A stretch of DNA of 64,000 nucleotides from Kineosporiaceae bacterium (GCA_016713225.1 JADJPO010000011.1:310001-374000), one strand, 5' to 3'; numbered from the stretch's first letter, positions 8,594-17,119 are shown. Translations and numbers: made by a program. The notes: a model not told the origin generated them from the letters alone.

Positions 8594-9193
8594 ATGCTGC
8601 CCCCCGCCGTCCGCACCGAGACCGAAGAGCTCGCCGGCTACCTGCAGGACCAGATGACCGCGCTGCGTACCGCCGCGTTCGGCCTCACCGAGGAGCAGGC
8701 CCGGCTCACCCCGTGCCGCAGCGCCCTGTCGATCGGTGGACTGATCAAGCACGCCACCATGGTCTGCACCGGCCGCGTCCGCCGACAGCAGATCGCCGCC
8801 GGCACCGCCGTCGAACCCGAGTTCGCCCAACGCTTCGCCGAGTTCACCGCCAGCTTCGCGCTCACCGAGACCGAGACCCTGGACGGGGTGCTGGCCCAGT
8901 TCGACGAGGCGTGTGCCGACTACCTCGCCTCGGTGCGCAGCAGCGACCCGGATGCCCGGGTCATGGAACCCCCGGCCCCCTGGTACGGCCGCACCGAACC
9001 GGTCGAGACCACCGACCGCTATGCGCTGCTGCACCATGTCGAGGAACTCGCCCGCCATGCCGGGCACGCCGACATCATTCGTGAGCAGCTCGACGGCGCG
9101 AACGCCGCCTCGCTGTCGGCCGCGGTCGAGGGCCGGCCGGCCAACGCCTTCGTGACCCCGTGGCGTCCGGCCGAGTCGGCAGTGACCGGCTGA
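8594..9193 (+). CDS. DinB-family protein (DUF664 type)
   Basis: 199 residues, with strong ribosome site GAGGAG 6 nt before the ATG. The four-helix DinB pattern is LAGYLQDQMTALRTAAFGL, then GGLIKHATMVCTGRVRR with the first His ligand (residue ~54), and LLHHVEELARHAGHADIIRE with the HxxxH pair near residue 150-160. This subfamily is typical of actinobacteria and is thought to use mycothiol as cofactor. It follows the first DinB gene in the same direction and may share its WYL-controlled promoter. The substrate is unknown. Confidence 0.85.
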   Translation: MLPPAVRTETEELAGYLQDQMTALRTAAFGLTEEQARLTPCRSALSIGGLIKHATMVCTGRVRRQQIAAGTAVEPEFAQRFAEFTASFALTETETLDGVLAQFDEACADYLASVRSSDPDARVMEPPAPWYGRTEPVETTDRYALLHHVEELARHAGHADIIREQLDGANAASLSAAVEGRPANAFVTPWRPAESAVTG

Positions 9194-9203
9194 CCGGCTG
9201 ACC

Positions 9204-9235
9204 GGCTGACCGGCTGAGCGTGGGGCCGGTCAGCC
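9204..9235. terminator. Bidirectional hairpin between convergent genes
   Basis: Perfect 11-bp stem (GGCTGACCGGC / GCCGGTCAGCC, loop 10 nt). The left arm grows out of a tandem 9-nt repeat (ACCGGCTG type, four units, 9183-9216). It separates the DinB gene from the oppositely oriented protease gene, whose stop codon lies in the right arm. Confidence 0.6.
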
Positions 9236-10351
9236 GCAGCGGGGCAGTGCCGGGCTGTCCGGGCCGTGAGCCGCGATCTCATCGAGCGCGGCGCGGGCCT
9301 GGTGCAGGGTCGAGATCTTCACCACCGACAGCCCGTCGGGGACGCGACCCACCACGGACGCGCAGTTGCCCTCGGGGGCCAGGAACACCGTGGCGCCGGC
9401 CTCGCGCGCACCGACCATCTTCTGCCGGATGCCCCCGATCGGCGCCACGCTGCCGTCGGCCGAGATGATGCCGGTACCGGCCACGGCGCGACCGGTGGTC
9501 AGCGACCCCGGGGTGAGTTTGTCGATGATGCCGAGGGCGAACATCGTTCCCGCGCTGGGGCCGCCGACGTCCTCGATCTGAATCTTGACCTGGAACGGGA
9601 AGGCGAAGACCGGCTTGACGATCACGCCGAGCACCGTGGCCCCGGTCGAGGACTTCGTGGTCGGCACCGCGGCGGCAACCTGCTTGGTCCCCCGTTGGAG
9701 CACGAGCTGCGCCACCGCGCCGGGCTTCAGTTTCTGCAGCTCGGCACGCAATTGATCGCCGTCGTCCACCGCGACTCCACCGACCGAGATCACCTGGTCG
9801 CCCACCGCCACCGGCCCCTTGGCCGGCGACCCCTCCGCGAAGTCGATCACCTGCATGTGCTGACCCACCGCGTAGCCCAACTCGGTCAGCGCGGCGGCAG
9901 TCGCCGTCTCTTGGGAGCTGGCCATCTCGAGCTCGTTCTCCTGCTTGGTCTGCTCCGCGGTCTGCCCCGGCGGGAACAGCACGTCGCGGGGCCAGACGGC
10001 GACCGTCGGATCCAGCCAACCGCTCACCATCTGCCACAGCGTCACGTTGATGCCCTCACCGCCGTAGATCCGCACGGTGGTCAGGTCCAACGAGCCGGTG
10101 GTCGGGTAGGTCTGATGGCCGGTGATGGCGATCAGCGGCTTGCCGTTGACCTCGCCCAGGGTGTTCGTGGCCGGCCCCGGCGACATCACCGCGAACGGCA
10201 CCGGCAGAAAGCTCGCGGCACCCAACAGCACCACCAGGGCCAGCAGGCTGACCATCAGCCGAGCGGTCGCCGGTTGCAGTCCGCCGACGGGGTGAGCGGC
10301 AGGTGGCGGCGCACCGGTGACATCGGCGTCCACGGCCACCTCTTCGCTCAT
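9230..10351 (-). CDS. PDZ and Lon-type (S16) membrane-anchored serine protease, YlbL family
   Basis: 373 residues from the ATG at 10351; an in-frame ATG at 10372 adds seven residues. One N-terminal membrane anchor (RLMVSLLALVVLLGAASFLP, residues 31-50) places the rest outside the cytosol. A PDZ domain follows (about 155-230, IDFAEGSPAKGPVAVGDQVI). The C-terminal Lon proteolytic domain has the catalytic Ser266 in VGGPSAGTM and Lys311 in IGGIRQKMVGA. It corresponds to M. tuberculosis Rv3194c by order and domain layout. The likely role is proteolysis at the cell surface; substrates are unknown. Divergent from the zinc metalloprotease gene. Confidence 0.92.
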   Translation of the reverse strand: MSEEVAVDADVTGAPPPAAHPVGGLQPATARLMVSLLALVVLLGAASFLPVPFAVMSPGPATNTLGEVNGKPLIAITGHQTYPTTGSLDLTTVRIYGGEGINVTLWQMVSGWLDPTVAVWPRDVLFPPGQTAEQTKQENELEMASSQETATAAALTELGYAVGQHMQVIDFAEGSPAKGPVAVGDQVISVGGVAVDDGDQLRAELQKLKPGAVAQLVLQRGTKQVAAAVPTTKSSTGATVLGVIVKPVFAFPFQVKIQIEDVGGPSAGTMFALGIIDKLTPGSLTTGRAVAGTGIISADGSVAPIGGIRQKMVGAREAGATVFLAPEGNCASVVGRVPDGLSVVKISTLHQARAALDEIAAHGPDSPALPRCG

Positions 10352-10481
10352 TCGCCCAAGGTTACGTGCCATCCCGGCACACCGCGCCGGAGACTAGCGT
10401 TGGGCACAGTGGCAGCACCCCACCCGCGCCCGCGGTACCAAACCCAGCACGAACCCAGCCAGGACTCAGCTAGGAGCAGCC

Positions 10482-11921
10482 ATGAGTGGCAACCTGCCGG
10501 ATCGCCCCGATCCGGACGACGAGCACCACGACGCCGATGGTCCGGGCGAGGACCCGTTGGCCGACATGCTGCGAGCCCTGCTCGGTGGCCTGGGCGGCGC
10601 CGGCGGCGAGATGCCCGCCGAACTACCTGCCGAACTGCGTGACATGCTCGCGAACATCCCGGGCATGCCGACCGACGCGGCGTCCATGCAGGCGATGTTC
10701 TCTCAGGTCCAGAAGCTGATGGCGACCACCGACGGCGGGCCGGTGAACTGGGAGGCCGCCACCCAGATCGCGCGGCACGTCGCCGCCCAGGACGGCGACC
10801 CGAGCCTGACCGAGTCGCAGGAGCGAGCCGTCGCCGAGGCGATGCGCACCGCCGACCTGTGGCTCGATCGGGTGACCGACCTGCCGCCCGCGACGGCTCG
10901 CACCCATGCCTGGAGCCGCGCCGAGTGGGTCGAGCAGACCCTGCCCACCTGGAAGGGTGTCGTCGAGCCGATCGCCGACAGCGTGGCCACCGCGCTGACC
11001 AATGCCCTGACCTCGCAGACACCCGAGCAGATGCGCCCGATGATCGGCCAGGCACTGCCGATGATGCGCTCGATGGCCGGCAGCTTCTTCGGGATGCAAC
11101 TCGGCCAGGCCATCGGGGCGCTGTCCCGCGAGGTGGTCGGTGGCGGGGACACCGGCCTGCCGCTGCTGGCCCCCGGCCGGGTGGCCCTCATCCCGACCAA
11201 CGTGACCGACTACGGGGACGGGCTCGAGCTGCCCATCGACGAGGTCCGCCTCTACCTGGCCCTGCGCGAGGCCGCCTTCGCCCGCCTGGTCTCGGCGGTG
11301 CCGTGGTTACGGCCGCACATCCTGGCGCTGGTCACCGACTATGCCCGCGGCATCCAGATCGACACCGAGCGGATCGAGCAAGCTGTCCGCGAGATCGACC
11401 CGACGGATGCCGAGGCGCTGCAGAACGCCCTGTCCAGTGGACTGTTCGAACCCAGCCGCACCCCTGAGCAACAGGCCGCCCTGGACCGGTTGGAGGTGGC
11501 CCTGGCGCTGGTCGAGGGGTGGGTCGACGAGGTGGTGCACGCCGCAGCCGCCGGATCGCTGCCGCATGCCGAGGCCTTGCGCGAGACGCTGCGGCGGCGG
11601 CGGGCGGCCGGTGGCCCGGCCGAGCACACCTTCGCCTCGCTGGTCGGGCTCGAGCTGCGCCCGCGCCGGTTGCGCGAAGCCGCGGCGGTCTGGGCGGCGC
11701 TGACCGCCGAGCGCGGTGTCAGCGAGCGCGACACGCTGTGGAGCCACCCCGACCTGGTGCCCAGCGCCGAGGCGTTCGCCGATCCGGCCGGCTTCGCCCG
11801 CGCCGGGACACCGGCGGCCGATGGGTCCGGCGGCGATGCGATGGACGCCGCGCTGGCCGAGTTGCTCGACGCCGCGGCCCGCGACGAGGGCGACACCCCC
11901 GGTGACGGCGAGCGCGCATGA
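10482..11921 (+). CDS. Zinc-dependent metalloprotease-type protein (zincin_2, DUF2342)
   Basis: 479 residues, starting MSGNLPDRPD after AGGAGC at a suitable distance. It matches the actinobacterial family called zinc-dependent metalloprotease or putative hydrolase (Rv3195 type). Features are an acidic Gly-rich N-terminus (residues 1-55), a helical core with NWEAATQIARH and WVEQTLPTWKGVVEPIA, and ELPIDEVRLYLALREAAFAR. As remembered, relatives have a His in the REAAH segment; here the residue is Phe, so metal binding and activity are in doubt. The 3' end overlaps the NUDIX gene by 4 nt (ATGA), indicating an operon. Confidence 0.88.
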   Translation: MSGNLPDRPDPDDEHHDADGPGEDPLADMLRALLGGLGGAGGEMPAELPAELRDMLANIPGMPTDAASMQAMFSQVQKLMATTDGGPVNWEAATQIARHVAAQDGDPSLTESQERAVAEAMRTADLWLDRVTDLPPATARTHAWSRAEWVEQTLPTWKGVVEPIADSVATALTNALTSQTPEQMRPMIGQALPMMRSMAGSFFGMQLGQAIGALSREVVGGGDTGLPLLAPGRVALIPTNVTDYGDGLELPIDEVRLYLALREAAFARLVSAVPWLRPHILALVTDYARGIQIDTERIEQAVREIDPTDAEALQNALSSGLFEPSRTPEQQAALDRLEVALALVEGWVDEVVHAAAAGSLPHAEALRETLRRRRAAGGPAEHTFASLVGLELRPRRLREAAAVWAALTAERGVSERDTLWSHPDLVPSAEAFADPAGFARAGTPAADGSGGDAMDAALAELLDAAARDEGDTPGDGERA

Positions 11922-12565
11922 GCGGGTGGACGCCGGGTGAGGACCTGGTCGCCGACCTGCGACACGCGCTCGCCCATGCCCCACGCACGACCGCGGCCGA
12001 CCGGTTCGAGGCCTGGGCCTGGCGGGCGCTGCTCGACGAGGACGGCCCTGCCCTGCTGACCCGTGAGGCGGCACCCGCCCACGTCACGGCGTCGGCGATC
12101 GTGGTCTCGACCGAGGCGAGCCACACCTGTCTGGTGCTGCACAACAAGATGCGGCGGTGGGTGCAACCCGGCGGTCACCTCGAGTCAGGTGACCTCACCC
12201 TGGCGGGCGCCGCGGCCCGGGAGGCCTTGGAGGAGACCGGGTTACGGGGTCTGGTGCTGCCCGAGCCGGTGGTGCTCTCTCGCCACGGTGCGCCGTGCCG
12301 TCCGGACGTGGTCGACTGGCACCTGGACGTCGAGTTCGCTCTGATCGCCGATCGGGTCGACCCGGCGGTCAGTGACGAATCGTTGGACGTCGCGTGGTTC
12401 CCGGTCGATGCCCTGCCCACCGACCTGGCCGATGGGGTGGCCCACCACGTCGCCCGGGCCGTGGCGGCGGCGCTCCGGTGGCAGGCGGCGGGTGAGCGGC
12501 AGGCTCCGGTTCAGGTCGGGGGCGCGGCGTCGTCCGGATCGCGGCCACCGGTAGCGGCGGAGTAG
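11918..12565 (+). CDS. NUDIX hydrolase
   Basis: 215 residues. The NUDIX box is GGHLESGDLTLAGAAAREAL followed by EETGL (about residues 87-110). It carries the one-residue-longer spacing with Asp in place of the first Glu that is common in actinobacterial members; the REXXEE core is intact. Substrates of this subgroup are not predictable. It is translationally coupled to the preceding metalloprotease gene and overlaps the 3' end of the opposite-strand metallopeptidase gene by 55 nt. The extra C-terminal tail after residue ~190 is low-complexity and lies in that overlap. Confidence 0.87.
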   Translation: MSGWTPGEDLVADLRHALAHAPRTTAADRFEAWAWRALLDEDGPALLTREAAPAHVTASAIVVSTEASHTCLVLHNKMRRWVQPGGHLESGDLTLAGAAAREALEETGLRGLVLPEPVVLSRHGAPCRPDVVDWHLDVEFALIADRVDPAVSDESLDVAWFPVDALPTDLADGVAHHVARAVAAALRWQAAGERQAPVQVGGAASSGSRPPVAAE

Positions 12566-13086
12566 CCCTCGAGATACCCGCGCGCCCGCTCCGTGCGGGG
12601 GTAGGCCTCGAGCAGCGCCCAGAACCGCGCCGAGTGGTCCCGTTCGATGAGATGGGCGAGTTCGTGCAGCAGCACGTAGTCGACCACCCAGGACGGCATG
12701 CCCTGCAGCCGTGAGCTCAGCCGGATCGTGCCCTCACCGGGACTGCACGACCCCCAGCGCCGGTTCTGGTTGCCCACCCAGGCCACGGACGACGGCTGCG
12801 CCCGGCCCTGCAGGTACCGCTCGGACAGCTCCGCTGCCCGGTCCGCGAGCGCGGCATCGCCCGGACGGCGGCGCCGTTCCTGCTGTTCCAGGCGCACCAG
12901 CATGCGGTCGACCCACACCCGCTCCTCGGCCCGGGTCAGCCGGGCGGGCATCAACACCACCACCCGGTCGCCGTCACGATAGGCCGAGACGGTGCGACGA
13001 CGCCGCGCGCTGCGCCGCACCTCGACCACCGCGGACTCCTCCGACGGGACGCCGGCCCCGGCGGTGGGCCGGTCGTCGCGGGACAT
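12511..13086 (-). CDS. YgjP/SprT-like (DUF45, M48-related) metallopeptidase
   Basis: 191 residues from the ATG at 13086; an upstream GTG at 13107 is also in frame. The zinc site is HELAHLIERDHSARFW: HExxH, then a third His as in DUF45 proteins (about residues 145-160). Before it stands the family signature NQNRRWGSCSPGEGTIRLSS. The N-terminus has a basic RRSARRRRTVSAYRDGD segment. This family is annotated M48 family metallopeptidase or YgjP; substrates are unknown. Cytosolic, with no signal peptide. Confidence 0.88.
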   Translation of the reverse strand: MSRDDRPTAGAGVPSEESAVVEVRRSARRRRTVSAYRDGDRVVVLMPARLTRAEERVWVDRMLVRLEQQERRRRPGDAALADRAAELSERYLQGRAQPSSVAWVGNQNRRWGSCSPGEGTIRLSSRLQGMPSWVVDYVLLHELAHLIERDHSARFWALLEAYPRTERARGYLEGYSAATGGRDPDDAAPPT

Positions 13087-13726
13087 GAACCGGAGGCTAC
13101 CCGCCACGCCCGGGGACTATTTCTCGCCCACAGCCTCTGGACGAAGAACCTGCTGGTCAGGGGCGGGTAGCAACCGTTGCGGGTGTTGTTGTCCACATGC
13201 TGTCCCACGGTGATCGACAGGGTTGCCCCGGGATCTCCCCAAGCTGTCCACACCCTGGTCCACAGGCCCCCGGACGGATGCGACGAATCGTGTTGACCGA
13301 GCTGTCCGGCACGACGAAGCTTCAGCTCGGCCCCGGGTTCGGGGACGGTGTGCTGGGGAAGGCGCACCGCCCCCGCCCGGGGCTTCCCTTGTCGCCATGG
13401 TGACGCTGAGTCAACAGTGTCCGGCCGAAAGCTGCCCCGTCCGGAAGGTCCGGAAGGAGCCGAGCCGTCCCATCGACGGGGCTCGGTCCCCACGCCGTGC
13501 TCGGATCACCGCCACGATCTGTCGACTGTGGACAGAGATCGACAGCTCTGTGGATGACGCGCCAGCCCGAGCCACGCTGTCAGGAGCACTCTGCGTGGTC
13601 GGCTAGGGTGAGCCAAGGTCCTCGGGGCCGGGTGCCCGGGTGCTCCCATAGCACCGGCCAGCCCGGCGACGGCACCACGTCCGTCGGACCGTCCACGGAC
13701 AACGCACCATCGAACAAGGAGCCAGC
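13087..13726. other. 640-nt gene-free stretch with DnaA-box-like sites
   Basis: No supported gene: the open frames lack ribosome sites and recognisable domains. Five 9-mers match TTGTCCACA/TTATCCACA with at most one mismatch: TTGTCCACA at 13189 (perfect), CTGTCCACA at 13244, TGGTCCACA at 13256, and on the minus strand CTGTCCACA at 13527-13535 and TCATCCACA at 13549-13557. The promoter of the DUF5679 gene must lie in the last ~150 nt. Confidence 0.55.
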
Positions 13727-13882
13727 ATGGCCGACACCTACAGCGGCGAGTTCTACTGCGTGAAGTGCAAGGAGAAGCGCCAGGCCGAGGGCAACATCGT
13801 CGAGACCAACGGCCGTCGCATGGCCAAGGGCAAGTGCCCCGTGTGCGGCACCAACCTGAACCGCATCCTCGGCAAGGCCTGA
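13727..13882 (+). CDS. DUF5679 zinc-ribbon protein
   Basis: A 51-residue protein: ribosome site AAGGAG 6 nt before the ATG, then GEFYCVKCKEKRQAEG and KGKCPVCGTNLNRILGKA. Two CxxC pairs form a zinc ribbon. Small proteins of this sequence are near-universal in actinobacteria and annotated DUF5679. The role is unknown; some resemblance to the zinc ribbons of topoisomerase or ribosomal proteins is possible. Followed by a strong terminator, so monocistronic. Confidence 0.9.
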   Translation: MADTYSGEFYCVKCKEKRQAEGNIVETNGRRMAKGKCPVCGTNLNRILGKA

Positions 13883-13895
13883 TCCATCCCACGCC

Positions 13896-13927
13896 ACGGC
13901 GGGCGTCCCCGAGGGGACGCCCGCCGT
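13896..13927 (+). terminator. Intrinsic-type hairpin after DUF5679 gene
   Basis: Perfect inverted repeat ACGGCGGGCGTCCCC / GGGGACGCCCGCCGT with a minimal loop, starting 13 nt after the stop codon. A GC-rich stem without a clear T-tract, as often in actinobacteria. Confidence 0.75.
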
Positions 13928-13961
13928 CAGCATGTCCACCCCCGACAACCCACCCCAACCC

Positions 13962-14053
13962 GCTCATGCTCCGCAGCGAACGGGTGATGCTCCGCTGGGG
14001 ACCCCTGAGAGGCGGAAATCGCCCTCGATCGTGTACACCTGCGGAGCATGAGC
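13962..14053 (+). promoter_or_regulatory. Inverted repeat spanning the SGNH gene start
   Basis: A 15-nt sequence (GCTCATGCTCCGCAG, 13962-13976) is repeated as its exact reverse complement at 14039-14053, the latter covering the ATG at 14048. A third partial copy (ATGCTCCGC) sits at about 13986. Pairing in RNA would hide the start codon; as DNA it could be an operator. Confidence 0.45.
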
Positions 14054-14860
14054 AGGTTGTGGCGGCGGTATGTGGCGATCGGGGACTCGTTCACCGAGGG
14101 GATGAGTGACCCCGACCCCGACCAGTCCGGCACGGATCGCTACCGCGGCTGGGCCGATCGCCTGGCCGACCTGCTCGCCGCCGAGCTGGCCGGCGCCGAC
14201 CCGACGGCCGACTTCGCGTATGCCAACCTGGCCGTCCGCGGCCGGCTGCTCGACGACGTGGTCACCCACCAACTGGACGCCGCGCTGGCCCAACAGCCCG
14301 ACCTGGTCTCCATCGTCGGCGGCGGCAACGACATCCTGCGGCCGACGGCCGACATCGAGGGGCTGGCCCAGCGACTGGAACAGGCCGTCGCCGCGATCCG
14401 GGCCAGCGGTGCCGACGTCCTGATGGCCACCCCCACCGATCCCCGCGGCGCCCCGGTGGTGCAGCGCACCCGCGGCCGAGCGGCTGTCTACAGCGCGCAC
14501 ATCCATTCCATCGCGCGGCGGCACGGTGCCTTCGTCGTGCACCAGTGGGGGTTGACCTTCCTGCAGGACTGGCGGATGTGGGCGCCGGACCGCATCCACA
14601 TGACCCCCGAGGGCCACCGCCGGGTCGCCGAGGCGGCTCACGCGGCCCTGCAGGGCCGCCCGGTGGCCGGCGAATGGGCCACCCCGCTACCGCCCCTGAC
14701 CCCGCCACCGCGTCGTGATCGGCTCGACCAGGACGTCCGCTGGGCGCGCGAGCACCTGCTGCCCTGGGCCACCCGCCGACTTCGCGGAGCCTCCTCCGGC
14801 GACCTCATCGGCCCCAAGCGCCCGGTGCTGACCACCCTCGAACGGCGGACAGCTCGCTGA
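14048..14860 (+). CDS. SGNH/GDSL-type hydrolase
   Basis: 270 residues. Block I is YVAIGDSFTEGM with the nucleophile Ser (residue ~14), block II Gly is in YANLAVRGR, block III is GGGNDILRP with the catalytic-region Asn, and block V is DRIHMTPEGHRRVAEAA with the Asp-His pair. No signal peptide is present, so this is a cytosolic esterase or lipase-like enzyme acting on an unknown ester. The arrangement matches the common actinobacterial single-domain SGNH family. The C-terminal ~60 residues (PPPRRDRLDQDVRWAREHL onwards) are a conserved-looking tail of unknown role. The start codon lies in an inverted repeat. Confidence 0.92.
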   Translation: MSRLWRRYVAIGDSFTEGMSDPDPDQSGTDRYRGWADRLADLLAAELAGADPTADFAYANLAVRGRLLDDVVTHQLDAALAQQPDLVSIVGGGNDILRPTADIEGLAQRLEQAVAAIRASGADVLMATPTDPRGAPVVQRTRGRAAVYSAHIHSIARRHGAFVVHQWGLTFLQDWRMWAPDRIHMTPEGHRRVAEAAHAALQGRPVAGEWATPLPPLTPPPRRDRLDQDVRWAREHLLPWATRRLRGASSGDLIGPKRPVLTTLERRTAR

Positions 14861-14877
14861 GGGACTCCACACCGGCG

Positions 14878-15591
14878 TCAGGCGCGGCCCAGGCCCGCCT
14901 CTCGCGCCCGCACGATGGCCTCGGCGCGGGCCTGCACCTGCAGCTTGGCGAAGATGTTCGAGATGTGGTTGCGCACCGTCTTGGGGCTGAGCACCAGGTG
15001 CCGGGCGATCGCCGGATTGCTCATCCCCCGGGCGATGAGCTCGAGCACCTCCCGCTCTCGCTCGGTGAGCTCGGGGAACGCCGACACGGCCGCCGAGGCC
15101 GACGCAGCACCCGTGAGCAGAGCGGTGATCCGGCGAGCGATGCTCGGGCCGAAGACCGAGGCGCCCTCCCCCACCGACAGCACGGCAGCCAGGATCTCGG
15201 CCGGGCCGGCCTCCTTGAGCAGGTAACCCCGCGCCCCGGCGCGCAGCGCCGCGACGACGGCCTCGTCCTCATCCGACATGGTCAGGATCAGGATGCCCAC
15301 CTCGGGCAGCTGGTCGAGGATCTGGCGCGTGGCCGAGACGCCGTCCTGGTCGGGCATGTGCAGGTCCATCACGATGACATCCGGGCGAAGGCGCAGCGCC
15401 AGGGCGACCGCCTCGGTGCCGGTGGCCGCCTCACCGACGGACGACGTGCGCGGATCGGTGTCGAGCAGCATGCCGATCCCGGCGCGGAACATCGGGTGGT
15501 CGTCGGCGACGAGCACCCGCACCACCTCGGTCACCGACCCTGTTGGCTCCGCCGGCCCTGCCGGCTCTGTGTGCCCCACGACGGCGATCAT
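14878..15591 (-). CDS. LuxR/NarL-type response regulator
   Basis: 237 residues. The receiver domain runs from VRVLVADDHPMFRAGIG (residues ~25-40), with phospho-acceptor Asp76 in VIVMDLHMP, to the Lys in GYLLKEAG. The LuxR-type HTH is at about 170-230 (LTEREREVLELIARGMSNP, then LVLSPKTVRNHISNIFAKL). The ATG at 15591 overlaps the GH1 stop (ATGA), so the two genes are co-translated. A GTG at 15534 would give a protein starting just before the receiver. The cognate sensor is probably the histidine kinase transcribed divergently from the GH1 gene. Confidence 0.92.
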   Translation of the reverse strand: MIAVVGHTEPAGPAEPTGSVTEVVRVLVADDHPMFRAGIGMLLDTDPRTSSVGEAATGTEAVALALRLRPDVIVMDLHMPDQDGVSATRQILDQLPEVGILILTMSDEDEAVVAALRAGARGYLLKEAGPAEILAAVLSVGEGASVFGPSIARRITALLTGAASASAAVSAFPELTEREREVLELIARGMSNPAIARHLVLSPKTVRNHISNIFAKLQVQARAEAIVRAREAGLGRA

Positions 15592-16991
15592 GCCCGATCC
15601 ACCGGCGCCTCCCCTGCCCGATGTGCCGCGATCACCTCGCGGTAGTACCCCGCCGAGCCGGTGGCGGTGCGGTGGAAGTCACCGCGGTCGACGCGGAACA
15701 GCCCGGTGCCGACGTCGTACCCGTGCGTCCACTCGAAGGTGTCGATCAACGACCAGTGCACGTACGCCCGGACGTCGGCGCCGTCGCGCACCGCTGCCGC
15801 GAGCTCCGCGAGGCCGGAACCCAGCACACGTCGCCGCTGGTCATCGGCGGTGTGACCGTCGATCGTGGTGTGTTCAGTGGTGTGTTCAGTGGTGTGTTCA
15901 GTCGTGTGTTCGGTGACCACGATCGGTAACCCGTACCGCCGGGCCCACCGCAGCACCGAGCCCAGGTCGTGACGCTTGCTCGGGCGTGGTCGCAGGTCGA
16001 GGGACGGATCGGCACCAAGACGGGCGACCACCAGTGCCCGGTGAGAGTGATTGACCCCGAAGAAGTCCTGCGTACCCCGCAACCGGTGCAGACGGGCGGC
16101 GTACCGGATCCCCGGCAGACGAAGTCTCAACACTCCGGTGCGCAGCGCCTCGGGCACGGCCCGGTTGTACCCGGCGTCGGCGAACCGGGCCAGCAGGACG
16201 TCGGCCGGGTTCCACCCTCGCCCCGCCTGCAGCGGCATGAGGTGGTGCGCCAGCCCGACCCGGTGACGCCGCTGCCCGTCGCGTTCGTGGATCGCGTGAT
16301 AGGCCCGGGCGTGGGCCAGCAGCAGGTTCTCGAGCACCGACACGGCGGTCGCCGGCTCCTGCAGGCCCGGCGGCCACACCCCGCGCACCCACCCCTGGAC
16401 GACGTAGGCGACGGGTTCGTTGATCGTCACCCAGTCACCGACGAGATCACCGAACCGGTCCAGGCAGAGGTGCACGAAGCGCAACCAGGCGTCCACCGTG
16501 CCGGCGTAGGCGAACCCGCCGTGCTCGCTCGCCCATTGCGGCTCGGTGAAATGGTGCAGCGTGACCATGGGGGTGATCCCGGCCCCGATCAGGGCCTGAC
16601 ACCAGGCGCGGTAACGATCGAGCGCCGCGTGATCGATATGACCCGGAAGGGGCTCGACCCGGCTCCACTCCACCGAGAACCGGTAGAGGTCCACACCGAG
16701 CCAGCGCATCAGGCCCAGGTCGGTGGCGAGCAGCTCCCAGTGGTTGGCGGCCGGGCCGCATCGTTGACCGCGAGCGATCGCCGGCGACCCGTCGGGGCGG
16801 CGGGTCAGTTCCCAGGCCGACCACGTGTTGGCGGTGGTGCCGCCCTCGACCTGGTGGGCCGACGTCGCCACACCCCAGCGGAAGCCCGCCGGCAGGTGCA
16901 GGGACCGCGGATCGACCTCGGAGGCCTGTGCCGCCCACCACTCCTGGCGGCGCCGGGATTCCCCCGACCGATCCCCTGCCGTACTCTCCAC
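15588..16991 (-). CDS. Glycoside hydrolase family 1 (beta-glucosidase-like) with repeat in the active site
   Basis: 467 residues from the GTG at 16991, chosen because GGGGAGG lies 8 nt upstream; a GTG at 17000 is nearer that site. GH1 signatures: the N-terminal FRWGVATSAHQVEGG, DLYRFSVEWSRVEP, the acid/base Glu192 in VTINEPVAYV, and WSLIDTFEWTHGY near the end. The nucleophile motif, normally TENG or TEHG, reads VVTEHTTEHTTEHTTEHTTI: Glu361 is kept but four TEHT units follow where Gly should come, encoded by a 12-nt tandem repeat. Activity is therefore uncertain. No signal peptide, so it would act on imported disaccharides or aryl-glycosides. In an operon with the response regulator. Confidence 0.9.
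   Translation of the reverse strand: MESTAGDRSGESRRRQEWWAAQASEVDPRSLHLPAGFRWGVATSAHQVEGGTTANTWSAWELTRRPDGSPAIARGQRCGPAANHWELLATDLGLMRWLGVDLYRFSVEWSRVEPLPGHIDHAALDRYRAWCQALIGAGITPMVTLHHFTEPQWASEHGGFAYAGTVDAWLRFVHLCLDRFGDLVGDWVTINEPVAYVVQGWVRGVWPPGLQEPATAVSVLENLLLAHARAYHAIHERDGQRRHRVGLAHHLMPLQAGRGWNPADVLLARFADAGYNRAVPEALRTGVLRLRLPGIRYAARLHRLRGTQDFFGVNHSHRALVVARLGADPSLDLRPRPSKRHDLGSVLRWARRYGLPIVVTEHTTEHTTEHTTEHTTIDGHTADDQRRRVLGSGLAELAAAVRDGADVRAYVHWSLIDTFEWTHGYDVGTGLFRVDRGDFHRTATGSAGYYREVIAAHRAGEAPVDRA
15865..15912. repeat. 12-nt tandem repeat inside the GH1 nucleophile motif
   Basis: Three identical units GTGGTGTGTTCA (plus-strand reading) and a fourth with two changes. Each unit encodes four residues (TTEH) on the minus strand, so gain or loss of units keeps the frame. 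Confidence 0.9.
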
Positions 16992-17119
16992 GCGGTGCAC
17001 CTCCCCGCCGGTGCGGCGCCGAGGGGATCGCCTCAGCTGGATGGTTCACTCTCGGCTCCCGGGCGACCCGGCGTCATGGGACCGGTGCCCCAACTGCAGC
17101 CGACGAACGGGGGTGACCG

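Noticed and set aside
7853..9067. Upstream extension of the WYL regulator frame
   Set aside because: Antisense to two DinB genes and low in recognisable sequence; the ATG at 7852 begins the HTH domain properly.
13087..13726. Chromosomal replication origin
   Set aside because: DnaA-box-like sites exist, but none of the usual origin genes is present and there is no AT-rich unwinding region.
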